Assembly: GCA_948470475.1 (NCBI GenBank)
Contig: OX419335.1
Coordinates: 14,814,740-14,878,739, forward strand
Length of the DNA: 64,000 bases
Origin: Galaxea fascicularis
Lineage: Eukaryota; Cnidaria; Anthozoa; Scleractinia; Euphylliidae
Direction of reading: 5' to 3'
Shown here: positions 32,131 to 44,100 of the stretch, in pieces
Layout of the letters: each line of letters opens with the position of its first letter
How positions within the stretch are numbered: position 1 is the stretch's first letter
Program-made: the position numbers and the translations under genes
Notes under the pieces: generated by a model
Database searches by the model: none
What the model was told of the DNA's origin: nothing
The model's input: the letters and a program-made list of their open reading frames with translations, nothing else

Positions 32131-35100
32131 CACGCAAAAAAAGAACTTGGCCAATATCCAGCCATCTTGACCTCTCGCTTGGTCAATAACCCATACATAT
32201 GAGAAATTATGATACAATATAGGAAATAAATAGAAATCAAATCAATAAAACTAAGAGAAATTAACTAGCATATGGTTAATGTAGGTAGGTGTTAAATTTG
32301 TTTGGGAATTAAAGTGCAAGACAAAGTATTACAGTACATTGGTCAGATAAAAATAATGCTGTGCAAGTAATCTGATATTAATCTGATATTGAGGAGGCAG
32401 GATGGCCGAGTGGTTTGGGGCACTTGGATTTCAATGCGGTGACCCGGGTTCAAATCCCGTTCTGACCACTACAACGAGTTGCAAAAATACTTGAGACACT
32501 GTACGCCATTTGGCCTTGAATGACGTTTCCATGATCTTCCGCTTTCCCTCCCCCTCCCCCTCTTATCAAAGTTGTTAACAATGCAGCACCATGCTCGAAA
32601 CTTTGAGGAACAACTTTGAAAGGGGGAGAGGGAGGGGGTGAGTATTGCATGTCACAGATTTGTTAGTAGCAGCGTTTTAGAGAAAGAAGAGACGTTTTTG
32701 ATGGCGAATGTCTCAACAATTTTGCAACTGGTTGTCTCAATGCTAGTGCACTGTATGGCCACTTTATTAGTTAGGGAATCTGGGCGAGAGCTATTGTGGT
32801 TTTTGCTTTTAATGAGGTGTTTAAAACAAATAGGGTTTCATTGTCTTACATCACGTGGATTAAAAATGGCCAGCGGATAAAGCTCATTTTGTGCTGTTTA
32901 TCGTACGACGTAATCAGAGCGTATTTCACTGCTTTTACGGAGCAAACCCGAAAACATTCTTAAGCTTCGATATAAACTACTTATATAACTCCGTTTTTGC
33001 TCTTACGGTCTGTAAAGACGTGATTCTAAGCCATTTACTGTGAATCTCCGTCAGGCAGGAGGTTTACCTTTTCAATTGAGGCCAAAAGCCGACACTAGAT
33101 TGAGGAGATAAACTGTTGTTGATGTAAAAGAATTAGCCACATAAACAGACATTCTAATGTGATCACGTGCCATTAAATCCAGCTGCTTAGAAAACAACGG
33201 CAGAATACATAAAATGAAATGCCAAAGTGCTGTCAATGCTTTGCATCGTTTATGTTACACTGATTGAAACGTTTTTTACTAATTTCCACAAAGGACTGTT
33301 ACGAAATTCAACGGTCTACCATTCTAGCACGTTCTACCATTGCGTTCACTAAAAAATACATTAAGATATCATATATCTTACTCTTCGATGGTAGACCGTG
33401 TTAAAATGGTAGACCATCAGAAAATCAAAGGAAATGCATATTACACTTATGATCGTTTTACCACTGTTCTCGTTTAGCATTTGTCACTATTTAGGATTGG
33501 AAAGAAATGATAGTAGCCCAAGTAGTTTTCTCCTAAAGCCATTTACTCAAAAAGTAACGCAATCACGGAATGTTACATGACCAAATAGCATGCCAATTGT
33601 TCTTGCGTTACAAAATAAAAGGGACGAAATTACCACACTGTTGTCAGATAAAATTAATTGCCTAGTAGTCTTGTAGGGCGGTGTTTATTGTCGGCTAAAA
33701 TCAAATGTAAGCAGTTATGCATTGGCGCGTCAATAATGTCACTTTGCATTGAGCATTGACTATGGTGTGCTCTCTACGGTAGTGTTAACTCTTGAAAACT
33801 CTCACACCTGTCATATCTTATAAACGCTTTAAGTTGGCCGTCTATGTCTAGACGCCCTAGACGTAGGGCATCTATTAAGTTGCACAAACAAAAGGAAAGA
33901 CTATACTCCGATTTGTTACATCATTAACTGCAAGTTAAGAAAATTCGACGAATTCAAATTTACTTTTTTGCATACTCTCTGACGAACTAGAACCTCAATA
34001 TGTCTAAGACTATAATAAGGAAATATAGTTCTTCAAAATTAATTGCTAAGCTCCATTGTTGCATCCTTCATACCAGAGAAAACAAAGTTCACTTTTATAC
34101 CTTAATTAGACAACGAGTTGCAAAAATACTTGAGACACTGTACGCCATTTGGCCTTGAATGACGTTTCCATGATCTTCCGCTTTCCCTCCCCCTCCCCCT
34201 CTTATCAAAGTTGTTAACAATGCAGCACCATGCTCGAAACTTTGAGGAACAACTTTGAAAGGGGGAGGGAGGGGGTGAGTATTGCATGTCACAGATTTGT
34301 TAGTAGCAGCGTTTTAGAGAAAGAAGAGACGTTTTTGATGGCGAATGTCTCAACAATTTTGCAACTGGTTGTAGCTGGAGTTATTCTGGAAAAGTGCCTG
34401 ATTCAACTCCTTGGTCTTAACACCCATAAGTCCCTTGGCACTCAAGGTCCACTGCAGTAGTAACATTGTTACATGATACGTGATGCAAGGCAGAGAACAG
34501 AAAATTGTTAGAAGAATGAAACCATCTTCGATTGAGTTGCACATGTTGTGGTTTAAAATTTTTTACACCAGTTTGATTCTTATTTGCCTTTGTTTCAGAT
34601 TATAACTAATGAATCTGACACAAAGGAAATTAAAAATTTAACTGTTTCAAAAAATTTTAAACCAAAAACAAATTTAAACCACAAGATATGTATGTCACTC
34701 CAACTTTCAATACGGGGATGGCAATGCATACTAAGGTGATTATAAACATCAGTCTCATGAGGCTGTTTGGCCACCCAACTTAAAATTAATTATTTTACTT
34801 GCAAGTTGGTATATTCAAACTTACGATAATCACTGTGAATCTGAAAGTCTGGCAAGTGTGGTACTTTATTTACAGCTAATTTCAGCTTCAGTATTGATAG
34901 CATTTTTACTGTCCTGAAATTACCAATGGCACTGTACATCTTGCCTTTTCTTGGAATATTTTTTGGTTAAATGTACAAGTCTTCTGAGATTACCCTCTGT
35001 TAAAAAGTTTATTATCTGTTCAAAATAGTTGTGTTATCAAAGAGTATAGAAATTTGGCTCTGACACAATCACACACTGGAAGTACATGTAAGTATAATTA

Positions 35101-38100
35101 GATAATATAATTTTGTTTAGATACAGTGGTTTAACAGGATTTATGATACTCTTTCAGTGAAAGATACCGTGATCTTATTGATGCAGCTGATACAGTCACT
35201 GAGATGAAAACATGTGCAAGTCAGGTATGTTATTTTATTCGAATGTCTTACCCACAGGCGCCCCAAGCTCAACATAAGTGACGCGTAAACATGCATGGCG
35301 TTGTGTTACGCAGTTTGAATAAACACTTCGGCGGGAAAGTATCACACGTGAGTATTTGTTTTACAAGGCAGAAAATACCATACTATCTGAACAAAATCAA
35401 CCTATTTCGATACACTGTTGTTTTGTTTGATGTATAAAAGTTTTCCAGGCTGGTTTTAGGGCATTTCAGCCGGAATTCTCAGTTTCGGTTTCCTACGTAT
35501 AAGTGAAACGCAAGGCAGAACACTCGTAGCAGGTTGTCAGCCGCTCGGAGCGAAGAAAAAGAGCATTAAAAACATAACTACTCACCCATTTCCCCAAAAC
35601 GATCAAAGAAGAGATGTAAGCGCTTCCTATTAGCCCAATCTCAACCCAAAACTACTGCCATAGCTCCTGCTTGAAAGTTTTTTTTTCGATTTAGCTTCCC
35701 CGATTAATTTTCGCGATAAGCTCGGCCAGACCGCCATGGACACATTAAACTTTCCAGAGGCATGCTGGGTTACAAAACTTATCCCGGCAGGGCCAGTAGG
35801 CGGGAAGTTGTCGACAGACAAATCAATTTGCTCCAGGGGTGCCCACCTCTGGGTCCTTGACCTTGACAGAAATCCCAGGTGGGCACCCCTGGAGCAAATT
35901 GATTTGTCTGTCGACAACTTCCCGCCTACTGGCCCTGCCGGGATAAGTTTTGTAACCCAGCATGCCTCTGGAAAGTTTAATGTGTCCATGGCGGTCTGGC
36001 CGAGCTTATCGCGAAAATTAATCGGGGAAGCTAAATCAAAAAAAAAACTTTCAAGCAGGAGCTATGGCAGTAGTTTTGGGTTGAGATTGGGCTAATAGGA
36101 AGCGCTTACATCTCTTCTTTGATCGTTTTGGGGAAATGGGTGAGTAGTTATGTTTTTAATGCTCTTTTTCTTCGCTCCGAGCGGCTGACAACCTGCTACG
36201 AGTGTTCTGCCTTGCGTTTCACTTATACGTAGGAAACCGAAACTGAGAATTCCGGCTGAAATGCCCTAAAACCAGCCTGGAAAACTTTTATACATCAAAC
36301 AAAACAACAGTGTATCGAAATAGGTTGATTTTGTTCAGATAGTATGGTATTTTCTGCCTTGTAAAACAAATACTCACGTGTGATACTTTCCCGCCGAAGT
36401 GTTTATTCAAACTGCGTAACACAACGCCATGCATGTTTACGCGTCACTTATGTTGAGCTTGGGGCGCCTGTGGTCTTACCTAAGGTACAATCCATGTATC
36501 AGTTACTCAGCATGACTCAGTTCTGCGGAAGCAGTACATGGTATTAGCTACAGTGGATGCTTTTATTGTGAGTTAAACTACACTTGCAATTGGGATCAGC
36601 AAGAGTGGTAACTTCTAGAACGTGGTCACTTTCAAGAATACTAAGTCACCATATACCAAAACCCTATCACCCTAGCAGCCTCAGCCCCCAGGATGTACAA
36701 GCACCCAAATGGCAGGCACTGCCTGCACCCCAGCCATGAGCCCCCCACACCCACAGAGAACCCAGGCACCAGTCACACTGAAACATGAATTCCATTGGAA
36801 GAAAACTATGGATAATGAAATCTTAATAATACCAATGAAACAATTATATATAGGCACATACTAATTAGCATCGTTGAGCAAATTAAACAAAACAACATGG
36901 CCATTGAACAAAAGAAGGAAATCCTTTGCAGAACAGAAACATTTTGGGAAAGTCCTCTTAAAACGTTGAAGCCAAATGGACTGAATAAAAGATTAGGCTA
37001 GAGGAAAAGACGTGAATACCTTCATAAAGAATCGTGTGCTATAATACACTGTAGTTTAAAAACATAAGTCATAAAGGGCGTCTCATTCTAGACCGTCAAA
37101 ACTATTATTGTAATAACAATCTCACAGCTGTTACATGTAGCTAATAATCTTTGTTACGTCATACACTCTAATCATCTTTAAACAAACGAAGACCTTAGGC
37201 CCCTGATGAAGGCAGAAGCCGAAATGCGTTGGGTCTAAAATAAAGATTTTCATTGATTTGTTGACTATCCTCTATGGTGCAATATGTATATATGTGACCC
37301 TCCATGGGAAAACAGTGAATAAGGTGAATGCACACACACGGCACGTTTGCATGTTGAAACAAAAGGAGCGTGACTCAACACGTTAGTTGCCCGTTACCAT
37401 CCTACCTTATTAAAGTTGAGGCCTTTGTTTTTCACGCACGCTAAAGACAAAAGAGCATGCAACAAGCTGAAGCTTTGCGTGCGCTTTGGCTCAAACATGT
37501 TTACCGTGTTGACTTCTAACGTGCTGAACATTCGTTCATTCTATGGTTTGAATGGCCAAAGCCGTTTACTTGCCGGTTCGTAAAAGTCTGCTGCAATCGG
37601 TTCCTAAATCAATTGGTATACGAAACGCACATAAATAAACTCTGTCTCAGCTTTGAAACCCTCTTGAAAAAGAGTCCGTTGGATGGTACACTGTAGTTCC
37701 ATTCACAGCCGAACGATTTCTTTCATAAGATTACTTTTCGTTTTAATGGCGAAACAAATTCAAGACATAAAATTAATTGTTCTGATCTGTTTATTGCGTT
37801 ACCTCCACATTGTCTTGTCAACATGTCTTGTCACCATAACACTAACAACACGTTAGGCCTTAGTTTATCGAGTCTTTCGTCAATATGTTAAATGCTCTTA
37901 TTTTTTCAATTCATTGGGGACATAAAATCAAGTGTCAGTTCGCCACAAACAACCAACAGCGACCCTTTACTAGATTTTGTCATCAGACAACAAATTTCAC
38001 AAATTTGCATAACTGCAACACATGTAATTTGAAACCTTCCTCTTAACAGGAGCTGGCCCAAAACGTTTACGCAATTGTGAAACCGACAAAAACCTGAAAC

Positions 38101-41100
38101 AAAAGTTTGTAATTTTTGTAACTCTGTGAAGTTGTCAGATTTTAAACGATTAAAGTTTAACCGTGTAAAAAGATTAATCAAAGAGAAGTTGAAAGTATTG
38201 CACGTTGACTCAGGTCGGGACCTGCAACATGTGCTACCTGATGATTGAATCGATCAAAAAGTCTGATAACATATATTTAGAACGTTTTGAGGTAAACAAA
38301 TGAATGTTACCACAGAACTATTTACGTTTGGTAAGAATCTAAGAATAAAGATATACCTGGTGTCAAGGACAAAGAAATAAACCGTATTAAACCAGCGTGT
38401 TTAAGTATAAAGGTCTACCGTGTTAACTGACTGTTAACAAAGCCCACAAACACACTACTCCAACTCTTTTGTTTTTCTTTGCATAATGCGCACGCTAAGC
38501 GTGTCAAGCAAGTAGCGTGCAAACGTGTTAGGTCCGTGTCATGCGCGTGCGTTCACCTTATTCACTGTTTTCCTGTGAAGGGTCACACATACTAGTTATG
38601 CAATGCTTTCGAGTCGTATACCGTGGAATATCCCACGATTCACTTGAATTCCCTCGTATACACACAAGCTTTAATGTCGAGAGTTTACAGTGTTAACACT
38701 TCTAATGTCAGCTTAGGCCAACTCTATGCACTATATAGCATGCTTACATACCATGCATACATTACTTTACATATATGGTGATGTACAGTCATGCCATTAC
38801 ATCCCTCCCGCTTTACATTACTAAACGAGTGTTCCAGTCTCTTAGAACCTTATTCACAAATATTAAGTCCTTGTATTTGCTGTCCTTTCTGGACCTGGGT
38901 TTCCTCCGCGGCTGGTCGCATATCGCCCATCTTTGTTCCATGTCACCGTTATCATTGGGCTGCTCTTCGCCTTGTAGGCGGGACCGATCGGTTATCGCCC
39001 ATCTTTGCTCATTGCCATCGCTATCAAGCTGTTCTTCCTTTCTTTCTTGCATAGGACTGTGTCTCCAACTTTTATCCTCATCTCAGCCGTGTGTCTCCTT
39101 TTATCAGCATACCTCTTCATTTTCTCCTTCTGCTCTCGATCATGCTTACAGACCATAGTGTCGTCTGGGTGCTCAGGTTGTCTTCTTGGTTCTGGGAGCT
39201 ATTAGTGCAGTTCCCTCCTGAACATAAGTTTATTTGGGCTAGCTTGAGTGGTTGGGTGTGCAGTTGCTCTGTATGCTCTGATTCCCCTTCGCACCTCATC
39301 ACGGAGTGGTCTGCCCTGTACTGTGGCGATTCTTGCTGTTTTTTTTTAATTCTCTGCATACACCTATCTACATCACCGTTGGCTTCTGGCCATCCAGGGG
39401 TCACTTTTCATTGTTTGAACCCTTCTTCTCGTGCATATTCTTCAAATTTGTGGCTATTGAATGGTGGGCCATTATCTGATTTCACCACTTCTGGTACTCC
39501 GTACAATGTAGGTAGCAAAAACCATTCTGAACATGGAAACGGTTGCTTTTTCACTCTGTCTGGTGGATGCTACAAATTCAACCACTGGGTATCTGGAATA
39601 TTGGCAGTGAAACACGAGGGCAAGGTCTCCGTTGGCCAGTGGTCCATAGAAGTCCACACTCACTTTCCTCCAAGGTCCCTCTGGTAACTCCATCATTTTG
39701 AGGGGTTCTTGATGTATGTCAGGTGTGTTGGATTGGCAGTAAATGCATGTGGATACAAACTTGTCACACAGAGAATCCATTCCCAGGAACCAAACATGTG
39801 CCCTCAGCAGCTGTTTTGTCCATACTTGTCCTTGGTGCCCCTTGTCTGCAATCTCAACCACCCTCTGTCTGAGAGTGGCAGCCAGTCCCATTGGACACTC
39901 GTCCACGTGGAGTTCGTGTTCCTCTTGGGGATCGAAGTAGGCTTGTACTGTATCACTACTGAACATGTTCTTCAGCTCTTCAAACGCTTCTGTGTGCTCT
40001 TTTATCCATTCAAATTTCCCTTTTAGTAATTCCCGAGTTTGCAGACTGCTTTCTGATATTTTTTGGCCTCCATGAACTGTGAGCTATATCTGCCTGTGCA
40101 CAGAAACGAGTTAAGTTCCTTGGCGGGTCTGGGGATCTCCTTCCTTTGAGAACATCAACCCATAGTAGACCATCCGTTCTTTGTTGAATTCACATTTTCC
40201 TTCGTTGAATGTGACATCCTTTTTCGTGACTTTTCCTTCTAGGAGTGCCTCCAGGTCTGCATGGACAATGATATCGTCGCTTATGTCAAAGACCCCTTAA
40301 AGGTCTTAAGTCAACTTCTCTCTGTAGCCCCTTGGAATATCTCGGTGGCTGACCTTGTACCATAGTTTAGCCTCTTGTATCGGTACAAACCAATGTACAT
40401 CGAGAAGGTCGTTACATTTTTTGAACTTTCCTTGAGCTCCAGTTGGTGGTATCCCCTGGACATGCCCAAGTGTGAGAACACAGTCGACCTGCGTAGCTCG
40501 TTGACAACGTCGTCTATCGTGGGGTGCTGGGTGTGTCTATGGGGTATTGCTTGGTTTGCCAAGCGCATATCTACGTTTAGGCCAATCTGGCTCTGATCCT
40601 TCTTGGGGGTGACCACTGTCAGCGATACCCATACCATTGGCTCGTTAACTTTTTCAATGATGTCTTGGTCAAGGAGGTGTTGAATCTCCTTCTCCATTTT
40701 TTCCCATACGCTAAATGGTTGTCGGTGTGGTGGCTGTGCGACAGGGTTAAATTCAGGGTCAACATTTAAATCAACCTGAATGTCTGTTAGCTTCCCAATT
40801 CCTTCAAATTGATCTTTGTACTCTTCCAAAAGTTCTTTGACTAATGGCTCACGTCTTCCAATAATATTGTTTGACTTCCTTTGAAATTGCATTGCTCACC
40901 AGTATCGTTCCCAGGTCCTTCCTGTCCTCATAACTCAGCAATGGTGTGGTCTGGGTATCACCCTTTATGAGCTACCACGTGACCACCTTCATTCTGGTCT
41001 TAGACTCGGTGAGCGCCTGAAAGCTGCCCAGTACGGGTATAAGGTTTGTCTCCTTAACTGCCCCATACGGCTTTATCTGGCATCTTGACTTTTTTTATCT

Positions 41101-44100
41101 TCAGTTGACTTTTTTTTCCAGGCCATATCTCTTAAAGGTTGCCTCATCCATAGCGCTTACTGTAGTGCCGCTGTCCAGTAACACTGTGATGCTGGCACCA
41201 TCGACTGGTACTTTTTTTAGGGGCCTTTTATCCGAGGTTCTCATGGGGTTAACCATTTCCAATGTGCATGTGGACTCGTCGCTGCTCTCGGATGAGGTGT
41301 CAGATTTTTGTTCGCCTCCATATGGTAATTCTTTCATGGCTTAAATTTCTTGTTTGCTTTTACAAGAATTCGCAAAGTGATTCCTTTTCCAGCATCGCGT
41401 ACAGTACATTGCTTGCTGAACACAGGAAAAGTTGATTAATTCCCAAAGAATCTAAGTTGGGTTTACCTCGGCATCAATTATGGTCCAATTTGGGACTATC
41501 TTGGGTATCATACAATTCCCAAACAAAAATCCAGATTGGGTAATGGGAACCATTTCCCAAGACATTACCAAACTGGGATAAAATTGGGATTTGTGGAATT
41601 CCCAACTTGGTCCCCAAGTTACCCCAAATAATGGGTTACCCTTGGGTTTTAGTTGTCCCAAATACACCCCCAAGGTGATCCCAAGTAGGTACACTATATT
41701 GGGGTTAAAAGCAACAACTTAGTCCCACAGCCAGGTGAAGTTGACCCAAGGTAGGTAAGTTCTTCATCCAAACAAACTCATCTGAACCGGAGTGATCAAA
41801 GAAGGACATACACATACAATAAGTAATAAGATGTAATGATAATATAACATATCTTCTAAGACACCCGAGTGTTCAAAATCCAATTACATGTACTCCTCGA
41901 ATTGTGATTAGAAACTTGGCTTAACAGTTTGCCCACAAAGTAAAGACTGTTCAACAAGATTTTATTCAATCAAAATACAAAGTAAGCTTAATACAATTTT
42001 GAGAAGAAAGCACTAAATTGATTTCAGATTTACCATTTATTTCAAAAGTAGAACTAAAATCTTTTTATTATTGGCTATGTGAAGCAGGGCTGTCACTAAT
42101 TTTTTTATGTAGGCAGGGATGTGCAAAAAGTAGCTGGGGAATCCAGCTGTTGTCAGATAGTCAATATGCTGTTTTTCTTTGAATCAAGGTAGCTGCGAAT
42201 CTATACCATGTTATCCCAGTACATACATTCCTTGGCTTAGGATTACATTGGGAATGTTTCCATGATTCTTGATTTTAATGAAATACACGATATCGTCCCA
42301 ACTCACCCCAAACAAATGATGTTGGTGTCACTGTTTCCCAGGTTTGATCCCCATTGGGGTGAGTTTTACCCGAAGTAGTCCCACAATGGGAGTAGTTCAA
42401 CCCAAGTTATCCCCAGTTTCATCTTTTTAAAATCCTGATTTTGGGTCAAATTTGGGAAATACTCATTGGGAATTATTAACCTGGCTTTCTTTTGAATTGG
42501 AATACCCAACTTAATCCTCACAAATACCCAACTTTGGAAATTGGGAATTCTCATATCCCAGGATGAAACAAAGTTTGACCCAAGTTGGGAATTAAAATTT
42601 TTTTCCTGTGGAAGGCCGGACATTTCCTTGGTCCCCCTTGGTGCAGCCACTGTTTCCCGCAATTAAAACACGATTTTTTGCTTGTTGGGTTCACTGTGAT
42701 TTTATCCACTTCTTGCTTAACAGTGACCTCCGTTGGGGTTTGGTTCTCCACTTTTGTGGCATGTTGATCCATGCTTTTGAGACCTTTGGCATATTTGAGT
42801 GCTTCTGCCAGTGTTAGCTGGTCTTGTAGTAGCTTTCTTTTTCCTCTTTTGGATTTTCCGCTCTTGATCATGGCCATTAGTATCTTGGTATCCAACCAAC
42901 CCAGTGGGAAGTCACAATGTTCACCTTCCACTCTAAGCTTTGAGATGAACAAGTCCCAAGTTTTGCCCTTTCCTTGGTTGATGTAGTGAAATTCTGAGAT
43001 TCCTTGAACTTGTCTTGTAGTGTATTAACGGCTCCATCCAAGTCTGTTCCCGTGTTACCAAGTTGTTCGAATATGTCTAGAGTAGCTTCACCTATCGAAT
43101 CCAAGAACAGCGATCGTTGTTGTGCCTTGTCAGGAATGTTGTATGCTTTCAAGTGGTTATTCTTGAAATGCTTGGCATATTTAACGAAGCGAGCATAAAC
43201 AGTTTCTGGGTCCTTGTGAATATTGAATTCTGGAAACTGTTTATAGCCGATATTGATCGCCATTCTGTCCCTTATTCATGTCCCATCCTCATCGCCAATT
43301 TAATGTCGAGAGTTTACAGTGTTAACACTTCTCGAGCAATGTCAGCTCGGGCCGACTCTATGCACTTATAGCATGCTTACATACCATGCCTACATTACTT
43401 TACATATATGGTGGTGTACAGTCACGCCATTATACCAGCCTTTAGGCGAGTGTGTATGCAAAGAAAATACAGGTGACGAGTGGGATATTCTATGGTATAC
43501 CACAAGAAAGCCTTGCATAACTATTTTATACCATGTTGTAGAAATACGCAGCCTCGCCTAATTGATGCAGTGCATGATGGGAAGGTTGGGTGTGATACCA
43601 CTAAGTTGCACTGATTGATGGGAAGGTTCAGTGGAATACCGACAAATATACAATGGCTTTCCTGCATTCTGATTGGCTGTATTTTTTGTGGCATGGTATA
43701 AATGTATATGTAATGTGATCTGGTCAACAGAGGATTTGGCTTGGCTTTTTTTACTACTAAATAGCTTCGTACCGCACAACAAGTGCGGCACTCATCAGAT
43801 TAATTAGCCGAATGATGAACTTGGAAGCTGGTGCCATAGAGGTTGGTGGGATCCTAAGCAATTCAGGTGCAGCAGGGAGGTATTCACAGCAACCCTGTGG
43901 GCAGGAACCACCCCCAGCGAGCAGCTGCCAACAGGCACCCTCACACTGAAAGAAATTCAGTGGAATACTTACTATTTGCCATACTTACCAACCTTAACCA
44001 CTAATGGGTGGGAGAGAACGGGACCAGAATCCGCAAAAATTTGCTCAAAGAACTAAGCAAAGGCTGAATTAATCTGCAAAGATTTACAACGGCCAAATGA

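Larger units (their letters stand above)
32472..34371. mobile_element. Composite transposon: two MITEs flanking 1.4 kb, TA target site
   Basis: Near-identical MITEs (32472-32734 and 34111-34371) bound a 1376-bp core. Only the outer edges have TA (32470-32471, 34372-34373). The inner junctions read TC and GA. The whole block splits a SINE exactly where an intact copy (about 50774) reads CCACTATCTGG, which becomes CCAC-TA-[insert]-TA-GCTGG here. This fits movement of the whole 1.9 kb as one Tc1/mariner-type unit. The core has no recognisable transposase. Confidence 0.7.
38675..43429 (-). mobile_element. Ty3/gypsy retrotransposon, minus strand, in COG1 intron 4
   Basis: LTRs lie at 38675-38796 (3') and 43304-43429 (5'), both about 125 bp. 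The primer-binding region (minus TTGGCGATGAGGATGG) lies just inside the 5' LTR and a purine tract (GCGGGAGGGATG) just inside the 3' LTR. Coding order on the minus strand: gag, two zinc knuckles, protease, RT, a scrap of RNase H, integrase. A TTAA-flanked element (41440-42591) interrupts it between the knuckles. Multiple frameshifts and an internal deletion make it inactive. No clean target duplication was seen. Confidence 0.85.

Noticed and set aside
35630..36095. Two identical 119-codon frames on opposite strands
   Set aside because: They are mirror images produced by the perfect inverted repeat and run across the loop. There is no protein family resemblance.
35245..36480. The palindrome as an assembly artefact
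   Set aside because: An inverted assembly duplication would not be expected to leave an exact 8-bp direct repeat outside both ends. It remains possible in principle and is listed as a refuting test.
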